DNA from: Streptomyces sp. NBC_00154
Lineage (GTDB): Bacteria; Actinomycetota; Actinomycetes; Streptomycetales; Streptomycetaceae
DNA length: 64,000 bases
Direction: 5' to 3'
Assembly: GCF_026342835.1 (NCBI RefSeq)
Contig: NZ_JAPEMI010000001.1
Coordinates: 5,338,501-5,402,500, forward strand
Below the pieces are notes generated by a model. That model was given only the letters and a program-made list of their open reading frames with translations. It was not told the DNA's origin and ran no database searches. The position numbers and the translations under genes were made by a program. This document shows positions 17,242-25,488 of the stretch, piece by piece (the stretch's first letter is position 1; the number at the start of each line of letters is the position of its first letter).

Positions 17242-17463
17242 ACCCATGTGGGGCCGAAGCTCCCCGTACGGCCCTGACCTGGCCGTTCATCTCGGGGCCG
17301 CAGTCACCCGCCCCCATCGCCCTCCGGAACGTCGAATTCCGGTTGTGATGGCGTATTCCCGGGGTGCCAAACCGGTTGTACGGACCTTGCCGAATGGGTG
17401 GCCAGGAAGCCCGCGAGGGGTGATCATGAGAGTCCAGAGCGCACTTCCCATGAGGAGGCACGG

Positions 17464-17685
17464 GTGGCCGAGACTCTGAAGAAGGGCAGCCGGGTTACCG
17501 GCGCCGCGCGCGACAAGCTCGCGGCAGACCTGAAGAAGAAGTACGACTCCGGTGCGAGCATCCGGGCGTTGGCCGAAGAGACCGGCCGCTCCTACGGATT
17601 CGTCCACCGGATGCTCAGCGAGTCCGGAGTCACGCTGCGAGGGCGTGGCGGAGCAACACGAGGCAAGAAGGCCGCCGTGGCCTGA
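17464..17685 (+). CDS. gbn: Gbn-type small nucleoid-associated HTH protein
   Basis: A 73-aa basic protein. It begins AETLKKGSRVTGAARDKLAADLKKKYDSG, continues with a helix-turn-helix ASIRALAEETGRSYGFVHRML, and ends in a Gly/Arg/Lys tail. It matches, from memory, S. coelicolor SCO1839, described as Gbn, a nucleoid-associated protein that binds GATC-containing DNA and affects sporulation and antibiotic production. GTG 17464 is chosen because it gives the expected 73-aa length with GAGG upstream; a longer open frame begins upstream. GATC sites are clustered in its own 5' region, so autoregulation is plausible. Confidence 0.9.
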   Translation: MAETLKKGSRVTGAARDKLAADLKKKYDSGASIRALAEETGRSYGFVHRMLSESGVTLRGRGGATRGKKAAVA

Positions 17686-17843
17686 CGGCCGTCGGCGGAT
17701 CGGGACACGTCGCAGGACGGACGCGTTCCGAGGGCTCACCGGTTTCGGCGGTGGCCACCCGGTAGATCGTGTGATCGACCGGGTGGTTACTGTTCAGTCA
17801 CTTAGCTCGACATGCTGACTGCACCCGATCCCGGAGGCGCCCC

Positions 17844-18635
17844 ATGACCTCGCTCGACTCTGTGCTCGACCAGGACGGCGTACGACTCACCGTCGATGAC
17901 GCGGTTGCCACGGTGACCCTCACCAACCCGGCCAAGCGCAACGCTCAGTCCCCCGCTCTGTGGCGGGCGTTGACGGCGGCCGGAAGGGCACTGCCCGGCA
18001 GCGTGCGGGTCGTCGTGCTGCGCGGCGAGGGGAAATCCTTCTCCGCCGGCCTCGACCGGCAGGCGTTCACCCCTGAGGGGTTCGACGGTGAGCCGTCGTT
18101 CCTGGACCTGGCGCGCGGCTCGGAGTCCGATCTCGACGCGACCATCGCCGAGTACCAGGAGGCGTTCACCTGGTGGCGCCGCAACGACATCGTGTCGATC
18201 GCGGCCGTCCAGGGACATGCCATCGGTGCCGGCTTCCAGCTCGCCCTCGCCTGCGATCTGCGGATCGTCGCCGAGGACGTGCAGTTCGCCATGCGCGAGA
18301 CCAGCCTGGGCCTGGTCCCGGACCTCACCGGCACGCACCCTCTGGTGAACCTGCTGGGGTATGCCCGTGCGCTCGAAATCTGCGCCACCGGCCGCTTCGT
18401 ATACGCGGAGGAGGCCGAGCGCACCGGCCTCGCCAACCTCGTGGTCCCCGCCGACCAGCTCGACGAGGCGGCCCGCGACCTGTCCGCAGCACTGCTGGCG
18501 GCCCCGCGCGACGCCGTCATCGAGACCAAGGCGCTGCTGAGCGGTGCCGTCTCGCGTACGTACGAGGACCAGCGCACCGCCGAACGCGCGGCGCAGGGCC
18601 GCCGGCTGCGCGACCTGGCGGGCGTCACCGACTGA
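17844..18635 (+). CDS. Enoyl-CoA hydratase/isomerase family protein
   Basis: A 263-aa crotonase-fold protein. The oxyanion-hole signature VQGHAIGAGFQLALACDLRIVAED is at about residues 123-146, and RETSLGLVPDLTGTHPLVNLLG follows, as in the family. FSAGLDRQ (about residue 68) marks the other oxyanion strand. The equivalent of the second hydratase Glu is within ETSLGLVPDL, where E is present but the canonical G-V-F-x-P context is changed. A dehydratase is therefore not certain and isomerase or other CoA chemistry is possible. The start is ATG 17844 after AGGCGCCCC. It is monocistronic. Confidence 0.88.
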   Translation: MTSLDSVLDQDGVRLTVDDAVATVTLTNPAKRNAQSPALWRALTAAGRALPGSVRVVVLRGEGKSFSAGLDRQAFTPEGFDGEPSFLDLARGSESDLDATIAEYQEAFTWWRRNDIVSIAAVQGHAIGAGFQLALACDLRIVAEDVQFAMRETSLGLVPDLTGTHPLVNLLGYARALEICATGRFVYAEEAERTGLANLVVPADQLDEAARDLSAALLAAPRDAVIETKALLSGAVSRTYEDQRTAERAAQGRRLRDLAGVTD

Positions 18636-18647
18636 GAGCACGGCACC

Positions 18648-18671
18648 GGCCGGGCGACGAGCCGCCCGGCC
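18648..18671. terminator. Bidirectional hairpin between convergent genes
   Basis: GGCCGGGCG and CGCCCGGCC form a 9-bp stem with a 6-nt loop between the stops of the enoyl-CoA hydratase and P10-family genes. Confidence 0.55.
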
Positions 18672-18677
18672 GCCCTC

Positions 18678-19379
18678 TCAGTCCTCCTCCACCACCGCGG
18701 TGACCAGCACGGTGACCGGCGGATGCCCGTCCACGGCATCCGACACCGCCGTGCGCACCGCCAGCGCCACGTCGAGTGCCCGGTGGTCCCCGGACGTCGC
18801 CAGTTCGACCCGCACATGGTCCGGGCCCGTATGTACCGCGCTGCCCAGCACCCGGGTCAGTGTCGCGACGCCGGGGACCCCGGCGGCCGCGGTTCCCGCC
18901 ACACCCTCCGGCTCCGTTCCACGCACCGCGGACGGCTCCGGTGCCGGCCGTTCGGGGACCGTGTCCAGCAGCTCCGTCACCCGTAGGTCCACCTCACCGA
19001 CCACCAGGCCCAGTCGCTGTGCGGCGGCTGTCAGCAGCGCCGAGCGCAGTGCGGCAGCGGCGGTGGGCAGCGGCCGGTCGGCCGTTGCCGACATCGTCGC
19101 CTCGATCCGCAGCGGCCCGGGCGGCAGCGCACTGGGCGGGGCCGGCAGCGCCGGGTCCGGGGCGGACTCGGGATCCGCCACCGCGATCCGTACCTCACCG
19201 AGCACCGGGCCGGGGCCGGGCGCGCCCGCGGTCCGGCGCAGCACCGCGACGGCGGCCCGCTCCGAGATCCACGCACCGTCCGCCGGACCGCCCAGAGGGA
19301 GCAACCGGCCCAGGCCGAGCCTCTGCCGTACCGCAGCTGTCCATCCGTCGGCCCTGTGCGGGCTGTCAGCCGTCGTCAT
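18678..19379 (-). CDS. Nucleopolyhedrovirus-P10-like family protein (Asp23-like tandem domains)
   Basis: A 233-aa Ala/Pro-rich soluble protein of a family known in Streptomyces under the odd name nucleopolyhedrovirus P10. ATG 19379 is preferred over an upstream start. By eye it contains two copies of a beta-strand/helix pattern like that of its Asp23 neighbours. Copy 1 is AWISERAAVAVLRR ... LRIEATMSATADRPLP ... LGLVVGEVDLRVTEL. Copy 2 is ... DHVRVELATSGDHRALDVALAVRTAVSD ... VTVLVTAVVEE. A Pro-rich linker joins them. It is divergent from the Asp23 operon, sharing a 93-bp promoter region. A role with envelope stress proteins is inference. Confidence 0.7.
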   Translation of the reverse strand: MTTADSPHRADGWTAAVRQRLGLGRLLPLGGPADGAWISERAAVAVLRRTAGAPGPGPVLGEVRIAVADPESAPDPALPAPPSALPPGPLRIEATMSATADRPLPTAAAALRSALLTAAAQRLGLVVGEVDLRVTELLDTVPERPAPEPSAVRGTEPEGVAGTAAAGVPGVATLTRVLGSAVHTGPDHVRVELATSGDHRALDVALAVRTAVSDAVDGHPPVTVLVTAVVEED

Positions 19380-19472
19380 TGCCCCAGCCTGCCGCATCCA
19401 CGGCGCGAGATGGGGCAAGCGCACTTAATGTGGGCAACGAAGTCCGACCCTGCCCTGAAGGGAAGTGTGGCG

Positions 19473-19961
19473 ATGACCGACACCCCACAGCGGAACCGGC
19501 CCGAGACCCCCGACCACGCGACGGGGGACGACAGCAGAAGGAGCCCGCTGACCAAGCGCGGTGGGGGAGATCCCGCCACCCGTGGCCGTACCACCATCGC
19601 CGACGGTGTGGTCGAGAAGATCGCCGGCATGGCGGCGCGCGACGTGGTCGGTGTCCATGCGATGGGAAGCGGCCTCTCCCGTACCTTCGGCGCGGTGCGC
19701 GACCGGGTCCCCGGCGGCGGCAAGTCCGTGACCCGCGGCGTCAAGGCCGAGGTCGGCGAGTCACAGACCGCCCTCGATCTGGAGATCGTCGTCGACTACG
19801 GCGTTTCGATCTCCGATGTGGCCCGTGATGTGCGGGAGAACGTCATTGCGGCGGTCGAACGGATGACGGGCCTCGAGGTCGTCGAGGTCAATATCGCGGT
19901 CAGCGATGTGAAGCTGCCCGACGAGGAGGACGAGGACCAGTCCGAGCCACGTCTCCAGTAG
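19473..19961 (+). CDS. Asp23/Gls24 family envelope stress protein
   Basis: A 162-aa protein. Its disordered, charged N-terminus (~residues 1-38) precedes an Asp23 domain: GRTTIADGVVEKIAGMAARDVVGVHAM, then the strand ALDLEIVVDYGVSISDVARDVRENVIAAVERMTGLEVVEVNIAVSDV, and an acidic tail. Asp23 proteins accumulate in alkaline or envelope stress and are held at the membrane by AmaP. ATG 19473 is supported by GAAGGGAAG upstream. It is the first gene of a five-gene plus-strand operon (19473-21808). Confidence 0.9.
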   Translation: MTDTPQRNRPETPDHATGDDSRRSPLTKRGGGDPATRGRTTIADGVVEKIAGMAARDVVGVHAMGSGLSRTFGAVRDRVPGGGKSVTRGVKAEVGESQTALDLEIVVDYGVSISDVARDVRENVIAAVERMTGLEVVEVNIAVSDVKLPDEEDEDQSEPRLQ

Positions 19962-19993
19962 GCCTCCCACCCGAGGCAGTTGAGGAGCGCACG

Positions 19994-20185
19994 ATGAGCA
20001 TGGCTGTGGTCGGCCTGGTGGCCGGCATGGCGCTCGGGTTCGCCGGTTACTTCGGCGGATTCGGGGCCTTTCTGCTGGTCGCGGCGTTGGGAGCGGTCGG
20101 CTTCATCGCTGGTCGCTTCCTCGACGGCGATCTGGAACCCGGCGACTTCTTCCGGAGTCGCGAGCGCGGCGACCGACGGCGGTGA
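19994..20185 (+). CDS. Small membrane protein of the Asp23 operon (DUF2273-like)
   Basis: A 63-aa protein with two closely spaced hydrophobic segments (residues 3-17 and 21-42, rich in G, A, F) and a charged tail ending RSRERGDRRR. GAGGAG precedes the ATG. It overlaps the next gene by GTGA. Asp23/AmaP loci in Firmicutes carry a comparable tiny membrane protein, so a scaffold role is likely. The family assignment rests on context and topology. Confidence 0.75.
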   Translation: MSMAVVGLVAGMALGFAGYFGGFGAFLLVAALGAVGFIAGRFLDGDLEPGDFFRSRERGDRRR

Positions 20186-20544
20186 CGGCATTGTCGGGGG
20201 TACTCGGCCGGATCCCCGCCGCGGAACGCGGGGAGACCAGGATCGCCGACCGGGTGGTCGCGAAGATCGCCGCACAGGCAGCGAAGGAGGCGATCGACGA
20301 GCCGCCGAAGGAGGGTGCGTCCCCGCGCGCCACCGTCACGGTGCACCGTGACACCGCACGGGTACGGGTCAGTCTGGAGCTCGGATACCCCAGCGACATC
20401 GGCCACCAGTGCGGTGCCGTGCGTCGGCGGGTCATCGAACGGGTAAGGGCGTTGGCGGGGATGGAAGTGCCCGAAGTAGCCGTACAGGTCGAGCGTCTGC
20501 ACCCCGCGGGAGCGAGCACCGCGGCACAGGGGAGGATCCGATGA
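20182..20544 (+). CDS. Second Asp23/Gls24 family protein
   Basis: A 120-aa Asp23 domain with almost no extra sequence. It has GETRIADRVVAKIAAQAAKEAID, the strand ATVTVHRDTARVRVSLELGYPSDIG, and QCGAVRRRVIERVRALAGMEVPEVAVQVERL. The GTG start overlaps the previous stop (GTGA) and the stop overlaps the next ATG (ATGA), so translation is coupled on both sides. It lacks the acidic tail of the first Asp23 protein, so the two paralogs probably play different structural roles. Confidence 0.85.
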   Translation: MTALSGVLGRIPAAERGETRIADRVVAKIAAQAAKEAIDEPPKEGASPRATVTVHRDTARVRVSLELGYPSDIGHQCGAVRRRVIERVRALAGMEVPEVAVQVERLHPAGASTAAQGRIR

Positions 20545-21224
20545 CCGAACCCCAGGACCCGGGGAACAGCACGAAGCGCCTGCCCACCGTCGACCCTGTG
20601 GAACACGGCGGAGCGGTGGCCCTGGACCAGTCGGCCTCCGCCGCCTCGTACGACCCGGCGCCCACGAAGGAAGGCGGCGGCAGCGCCGGCCGCTTCTGGT
20701 CCGCGCGTCGCGTCCCCGCCGGCCTCGTCGCACTGGTGGTCCTCGGCGGCGCCGGCCTGCTGCTGTACGACGTGGTGGCGGTACGGGCCGACCATCCGGC
20801 GATGCGGTGGCGCCGCTCGCTCGCCGACGAACTGGCGCAACGCCCGCTGAACAACATGTGGGTGCTGGTCGGAGCGGGGGTCGCCATGGCGATCGGCCTG
20901 TGGCTCGTCGTCCTCGCCGCCACACCCGGTCTGCGCGACCTGCTGCCGATGCGCCGCGACCGTCCCGGTGTACGGGCCGGGCTCGACCGGACCGCCGCCG
21001 CCCTGGTCCTGCGCGACCGGGCGGTGGAGGTGTCCGGCGTGCAGTCGGTGCGGGTCCGGATGGGGCGTGCCAAGGTCGCGGTGCGCGCCGTGTCGCACTT
21101 CCGTGAACTCGACGACGTACGGGCCGACTTGGACACCGTACTGGCAACGGGCATCGACGAACTGGGCCTGGCGAAGCCGCCGAGCCTGTCGGTGCATGTC
21201 CGCCGTCCGGCCAAGAAGGGGTGA
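20541..21224 (+). CDS. DUF6286-type membrane protein of the Asp23 operon
   Basis: A 227-aa protein. The cytoplasmic N-terminus (~50 residues) is followed by two TM helices (about 55-75, GLVALVVLGGAGLLLYDVVA; about 109-130, VLVGAGVAMAIGLWLVVLAA), then a soluble C-terminus with an Asp23-like pattern (RTAAALVLRDRAVEVSGVQSVRVRMGRAKVAVRAV ... LGLAKPPSLSVHVRRP). ATG 20541 is chosen by its ATGA overlap with the preceding gene; a longer open frame upstream is ignored. It overlaps the amaP start by GTGA. It is probably a second membrane anchor for the Asp23 layer. Confidence 0.8.
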   Translation: MTEPQDPGNSTKRLPTVDPVEHGGAVALDQSASAASYDPAPTKEGGGSAGRFWSARRVPAGLVALVVLGGAGLLLYDVVAVRADHPAMRWRRSLADELAQRPLNNMWVLVGAGVAMAIGLWLVVLAATPGLRDLLPMRRDRPGVRAGLDRTAAALVLRDRAVEVSGVQSVRVRMGRAKVAVRAVSHFRELDDVRADLDTVLATGIDELGLAKPPSLSVHVRRPAKKG

Positions 21225-21808
21225 CCGCGGTGCTCAGTACCGTCAACCGGGTACTGCTCGGGCTCGCCGGCCTGGTGCTTATCTGTGGCGGCGGCGGGGT
21301 GCTCGCCGCCGGGCTCGGTCTCTCCGTACCGTCCTGGTGGCCGTGGGACGGCAGGACCGATGTGCTGCTCTCCCGGGCCGACCGGGACCGCTGGCGCGCC
21401 GACAGCTGGTGGTGGCCGACCGTCATCGTGGTCCTCGCCGTGCTGGTCGTTCTCGCGCTGTGGTGGTTTTTCGCCCAGCTCCGCCGCGCCCGCCTCGCCG
21501 AGGTGCTGGTCGAGAGCGGTGACGGCGAGGGGGCGCTGCTGCGCGGCCGGGCCCTGGAGGACGTGCTCGCCGGGGAGGCGGGGACGCTGGACGGGGTGGC
21601 CCGTGCTCAGGTGATGCTGGTCGGCCGGCGCAGCTCGCCGCAGGCCCGGATCAGGCTGCTGATGGAACCGCACGCGGCACCGGGCGAGGCGCTCGGCCGC
21701 CTCACGGACGAGGCACTGGCCCATGCGCGGGACTCGGCGGGGCTGGCGCAGCTACCGGCCGAGGTGCGACTGCGGGCCGTCAAACATCGTGCAGAACGCG
21801 TGAGTTGA
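21221..21808 (+). CDS. amaP: Alkaline shock response membrane anchor protein AmaP
   Basis: A 195-aa protein with two TM helices (about residues 10-31 and 66-87, WWPTVIVVLAVLVVLALWWFF) in the N-terminal half and a cytoplasmic domain after the basic segment LRRARLAEVLV. This topology and position at the end of an Asp23 operon match AmaP, which tethers Asp23 to the membrane. The start is GTG 21221 (coupled to the previous stop) or GTG 21230. The C-terminal part again resembles the Asp23 strand-helix order (AQVMLVGRR ... ARIRLLMEPHAAPGEALGRL ... VRLRAVKHR). Confidence 0.82.
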   Translation: MTAVLSTVNRVLLGLAGLVLICGGGGVLAAGLGLSVPSWWPWDGRTDVLLSRADRDRWRADSWWWPTVIVVLAVLVVLALWWFFAQLRRARLAEVLVESGDGEGALLRGRALEDVLAGEAGTLDGVARAQVMLVGRRSSPQARIRLLMEPHAAPGEALGRLTDEALAHARDSAGLAQLPAEVRLRAVKHRAERVS

Positions 21809-21922
21809 CGGCGGGGGCGTCCGGCAGCGCACAATCGTACCCGTCGAGGGGGTCTCCCGTGCCCTTGAGAGCGTGGGAGAGCTCGAGGACAGGATCGGCC
21901 ACCGGACGGCCCCGGCGCCCGC

Positions 21923-22678
21923 TCAGAATCCGTGCCGTACACCGCCGTCCACGGGCACCATGATCCCGGTCAGATACGACGCCGCGGGCGACAGCAGGAA
22001 CGCCGCCGTCCGGCCGAACTCCTGCGGCGTACCGTACCGGCGCAACGGAATGCGCGCCTCGGCCGCCGCACGGGACGCCTCCGCGTCACCGGACAGCGCG
22101 TCCAGCTCACGCACCCGGTCCGTGTCGATCCGGGCCGGCAGCACGCCCACCACGCGGATGCCCCGCGGGCCGAGCTCGTCGGCCAGGGACTTGGCGAATC
22201 CGGCCAGGCCCGGTCGCAGACCGTTCGAAATGGTCAGCCCGGCGATCGGCTCATGGACCGAGCCGGACAGCACGAAACCGATCACCCCGCCCTCGCCGAG
22301 CGCCGCGGCTGCCGTACGGGCCAGCCGTACCGCACCCAGGAACACCGAATCGAATGCCGACTGCCACTGCTCGTCCGTGTTGTCCGCGACGAAGCCGGGG
22401 GCGGGCCCACCGACGCTGATCAGTATGCCGTCGAGCCGCCCGAACCGCTCATGGGCGGCGTCCACCAGCCGCTGCGCGGCGGCGGGCTCCGCATTGTCGG
22501 CGGCGAGGCCGACGACGTCCGGCCCCAGTTCGGCGGCGGCCGCCTCGACCCGCTTCTCGTCACGGCCGGTGATGATCACCTTCGCGCCGTCCGCCACCAA
22601 CTCCCGCGCCGTGGCGTTGCCCAGCCCCCGGGTCGCGCCGGTGACGATGTACACACGGTCCTTCAATTCAAGATCCAT
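21923..22678 (-). CDS. SDR family oxidoreductase
   Basis: A 251-aa classical short-chain dehydrogenase/reductase. The NAD(P)-binding motif TGATRGLG is at residues 13-20. The adenine-ring contact is DNAE. GVGGPAPG-like ISVGGPAPG replaces the usual NAG motif, and the active-site helix is noncanonical: GFVLSGSVHEPIAGLTISNGLRPGLAGFAKSLADELG, where the usual YxxxK is I-S-N-G. The lack of YxxxK resembles the 3-oxoacyl-ACP-reductase-like subgroup with altered catalysis. It ends GIMVPVDGGVRHGF. ATG 22678 follows AGGAT. It lies 5 bp downstream of the GH15 gene, so probably in one operon. Confidence 0.85.
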   Translation of the reverse strand: MDLELKDRVYIVTGATRGLGNATARELVADGAKVIITGRDEKRVEAAAAELGPDVVGLAADNAEPAAAQRLVDAAHERFGRLDGILISVGGPAPGFVADNTDEQWQSAFDSVFLGAVRLARTAAAALGEGGVIGFVLSGSVHEPIAGLTISNGLRPGLAGFAKSLADELGPRGIRVVGVLPARIDTDRVRELDALSGDAEASRAAAEARIPLRRYGTPQEFGRTAAFLLSPAASYLTGIMVPVDGGVRHGF

Positions 22679-22683
22679 GGCCC

Positions 22684-24483
22684 CTATCCTGCCGTCTCGG
22701 CCTCCAGCATGTCCTCCCCGGTCAGTGCGACCGCGGTGCCCACCAGTCCGATATGGCTGAATGCCTGCGGGAAATTGCCCAGCTGCCGCCGCGCCACGGT
22801 GTCGTACTCCTCGGCGAGCAGCCCGACATCGTTGCGGAGCGCGAGAAGCCGCTCGAAGAGTTCGGTGGCCTCCTCGGCGCGCCCGGTCAGGCGCAGCGCG
22901 TCCGCCAGCCAGAACGAGCACGCCAGGAACGCCCCTTCGCCCCCCGGCAGCCCGTCGATGGAGACACCCTCCGTGCTGTAGCGACGGACCAGACCGTCGC
23001 TGCCCAGCTCGTCCCGGACCGCGTCGACCGTGCCGACGAGTCGCGGATCGTCCGGCGGCAGGAATCCGGTCCGGGCGATCAGCAGCGTCGCGGCGTCCAG
23101 GTCCCGGGAGCCGTAGGACTGCGTGAACGTGTTCCGTACCGGGTCGTACCCCTTCTCGCACACCTCCCGGTGCACGGCGTCCCGCATCACCCGCCACCGT
23201 TGGGCGTCCCCGGCCAGCGACGGGTTCGCCTCCAGGGTGCGCACCGCGCGGTCGGCGGCGACCCAGGCCATCACCTTCGAGTGCACGAAGTGGCGGCGCT
23301 GGCCGCGGATCTCCCAGAGCCCCTCGTCCGGCTCGCGCCAGGTGGACTCCAGGAACCCGAGCAGGCTGAGCTGCAGGCTCCAGGCGTGCGGTTGATCGGC
23401 CAGGCCGGCCTCGCGCGCGAGCCGGAGCGAGTCGATGACCTCTCCGTACACATCGAGCTGCCGCTGCCGGACCGCCGCGTTGCCGATCCGGACCGGGCTG
23501 GAGTTCTCGTATCCGCTCAGCCACGGCAGCTCCGCCTCGGGCAGCCTCCGTTCGCCCGACAGGCCGTACATGATCTGCAGGTCGGCGGGGTCCCCGGCGA
23601 CGGCGCGCAGCAGCCAGTCCCGCCAGGCGGCGGCCTCCCCCACGTAGCCGGCCGAGAGCAGCGCGTTGAGCGCCAGGGTGGAGTCCCGCAGCCAGCAGAA
23701 GCGGTAGTCCCAGTTCCGTACGCCGCCGATCTCCTCCGGCAGCGATGTGGTGGGGGCGGCCACGATGCCGCCGGTCGGGGCGAAGGTGAGCGCCTTGAGG
23801 GTGATCAGCGAGCGGATCACGGATTCCCGGTACGGGCCCCGGTACTTGCAGCGGGCCGACCACTCGGCCCAGTCGGAAAGGGTGTTCTTCAGCGCCTCGT
23901 GCGGATCGACGAGATCGGGGCGCGGCGAGTGCGAGGGGTGCCAGGTCAGTACGAACGCCACCTGCTCGCCCGCGGAGACGCTGAACGACGAGCAGGTGGA
24001 GAACTCCTGCCCCCATGTCTTGACCGGTGGCTCGCTGCGCAGCCAGACCGAGTCGGGTCCGGCGACCGCCACCCGGTGGCCCTGCGAGCGGCGCACCCAC
24101 GGCACGATGGAGCCGAAGTCGAAGCGCAGCCGGATCACCGATGTCATGTCGACGGTGCCGCTGATCCCCTCGACGATCCGCATGACATCGGGTTCCTGGT
24201 CGCGCTGCGGCATGAAGTCGATGACCTTGACGGTGCCGGTGCGGGTCTCCCAGAACGTCTCCAGGACGAGGGAGTCATCCACGTAGCCGCGCCGGGTGCA
24301 GACGTCCGCGCCCTTCGGGGCGATCCGCCAGTGGCCGTTGTCGTCGTCGCCGAGCAGGGCGGCGAAGCAGGCGCCCGAGTCGAAGCGGGGCAGACAGAGC
24401 CAGTCCACAGAACCGTTCCTGCCGACCAGGGCGGCTGTCTGCAGATCGCCGATGAGGGCGTAGTCCTCGATGCGTGGGGTCAC
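22684..24483 (-). CDS. Glycoside hydrolase family 15 protein (glucoamylase/trehalase-like)
   Basis: A 599-aa cytoplasmic GH15 protein. It starts TPRIEDYALIGDLQTAALVGRNGSVDWLCLPRFDSGACFAALLG, typical of the family's beta-sandwich domain. The (alpha/alpha)6 catalytic domain shows GGVRNWDYRFCWLRDSTL with the general-acid region and ends LAEEYDTVARRQLGNFPQAFSHIGLV, where the second catalytic Glu lies. Actinobacterial members include acid trehalases. The start is GTG 24483. No signal peptide is present. An operon with the SDR gene follows from the 5-bp gap. The substrate, trehalose or an alpha-glucan, is not determined. Confidence 0.9.
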   Translation of the reverse strand: MTPRIEDYALIGDLQTAALVGRNGSVDWLCLPRFDSGACFAALLGDDDNGHWRIAPKGADVCTRRGYVDDSLVLETFWETRTGTVKVIDFMPQRDQEPDVMRIVEGISGTVDMTSVIRLRFDFGSIVPWVRRSQGHRVAVAGPDSVWLRSEPPVKTWGQEFSTCSSFSVSAGEQVAFVLTWHPSHSPRPDLVDPHEALKNTLSDWAEWSARCKYRGPYRESVIRSLITLKALTFAPTGGIVAAPTTSLPEEIGGVRNWDYRFCWLRDSTLALNALLSAGYVGEAAAWRDWLLRAVAGDPADLQIMYGLSGERRLPEAELPWLSGYENSSPVRIGNAAVRQRQLDVYGEVIDSLRLAREAGLADQPHAWSLQLSLLGFLESTWREPDEGLWEIRGQRRHFVHSKVMAWVAADRAVRTLEANPSLAGDAQRWRVMRDAVHREVCEKGYDPVRNTFTQSYGSRDLDAATLLIARTGFLPPDDPRLVGTVDAVRDELGSDGLVRRYSTEGVSIDGLPGGEGAFLACSFWLADALRLTGRAEEATELFERLLALRNDVGLLAEEYDTVARRQLGNFPQAFSHIGLVGTAVALTGEDMLEAETAG

Positions 24484-24601
24484 GTTCTGCCGTGTTCCCG
24501 AACCGGAGCCTCGCTAAGCAGCCGATGTCCCACGGGCGGCCGCAGACTCCTGCCGCGGAACCGGTCCAGCGGCCACCGGTCGAGCTGTCGCGGGCACCGT
24601 G

Positions 24602-25450
24602 TCAGGCCGTCGCCGGCTCGGGCTTCTCCGGCTCCGACTCCGGCTCTCCCGAGGCCTCGGCCTTGGCCGCGGCCTCCACCCGGTCGCGCTTCTCGCGCCG
24701 GGCCAGCACCACATATCCGACCGGTACGCCCGCGGCGAACAGCCACCACTGGACCGCATACGCCATGTGCGGACCGATGGAGCTGTCGTCGGGGGCCTCG
24801 ATCAGCTCGGGGACGTCGCCGGCCGGTTCGGGCCCGGTCTGCTCGATGTAGCCGCCGAGGACCGGCCGGGAGAGCGCCTTGGCCTGCTGGGCGCTGTTGA
24901 TCAGCATCACCTGGCGGTCCGGCAGGTCCGACAGGTCCTTGATGCCGCTTGTTCCCGTCGTCTCGTCGGCCTTGAGCCGCCCCGTGACGGTCACCTCGCC
25001 CTTGGGCACGGCCGGGACGTCCGGGAACGCGCGCTGGTCGTCGGCGGCGGGGACCCAGCCGCGGTTGATCAGAACCGTACCGCCGCCCTTGAGGTCGAGC
25101 GGGATCACTACGTGGAAACCGATGCTTCCGTCGGTGGAGGTCCGGCGGCGCACGACGACCTCGTGCTCCGTGTCGTACGTCCCCGTGGCCGTCACCGCAC
25201 GCCAGTAGTCGGAGCGCGGGATCGTGTGACCCGGGGAGGTGAGCGTGGCGACCGGAACCGGTTTCGCCTTGAGGTTGTGCGAGATCAGAGTGTTCTGCGC
25301 CACCCGGTGCTCATGCCGGTGCAGCTGCCAGAAGCCCAGCTCGACCATCGTGGGAATGAGGACGAGGGTGAGGAGGGCGAGGATCAGCCACTGCCGGGTC
25401 AACAGGAAGCGGTACACCCCACGACCGTACAACTGCGTCATGGGGTGCAT
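24602..25450 (-). CDS. SURF1 family cytochrome c oxidase assembly protein
   Basis: A 282-aa inner-membrane protein with two TM helices flanking a large extracytoplasmic domain. TM1 is about residues 20-40 (LILALLTLVLIPTMVELGFWQLHR). The WQLHRHEHR motif, the central domain (YDTEHEVVVRRRT, VLINRGWVPAADDQ) and GPHMAYAVQWWLFAAGVPVGYVVLARR at the C-terminus are SURF1 signatures. It helps insert heme a into cytochrome oxidase. ATG 25450 or 25441 are both possible. The C-terminus is a short acidic/Pro tail. Confidence 0.92.
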   Translation of the reverse strand: MHPMTQLYGRGVYRFLLTRQWLILALLTLVLIPTMVELGFWQLHRHEHRVAQNTLISHNLKAKPVPVATLTSPGHTIPRSDYWRAVTATGTYDTEHEVVVRRRTSTDGSIGFHVVIPLDLKGGGTVLINRGWVPAADDQRAFPDVPAVPKGEVTVTGRLKADETTGTSGIKDLSDLPDRQVMLINSAQQAKALSRPVLGGYIEQTGPEPAGDVPELIEAPDDSSIGPHMAYAVQWWLFAAGVPVGYVVLARREKRDRVEAAAKAEASGEPESEPEKPEPATA

Positions 25451-25488
25451 CGCGGAGGGGGTGGCGGAACGGGCCGTCCGGCCGGTGG

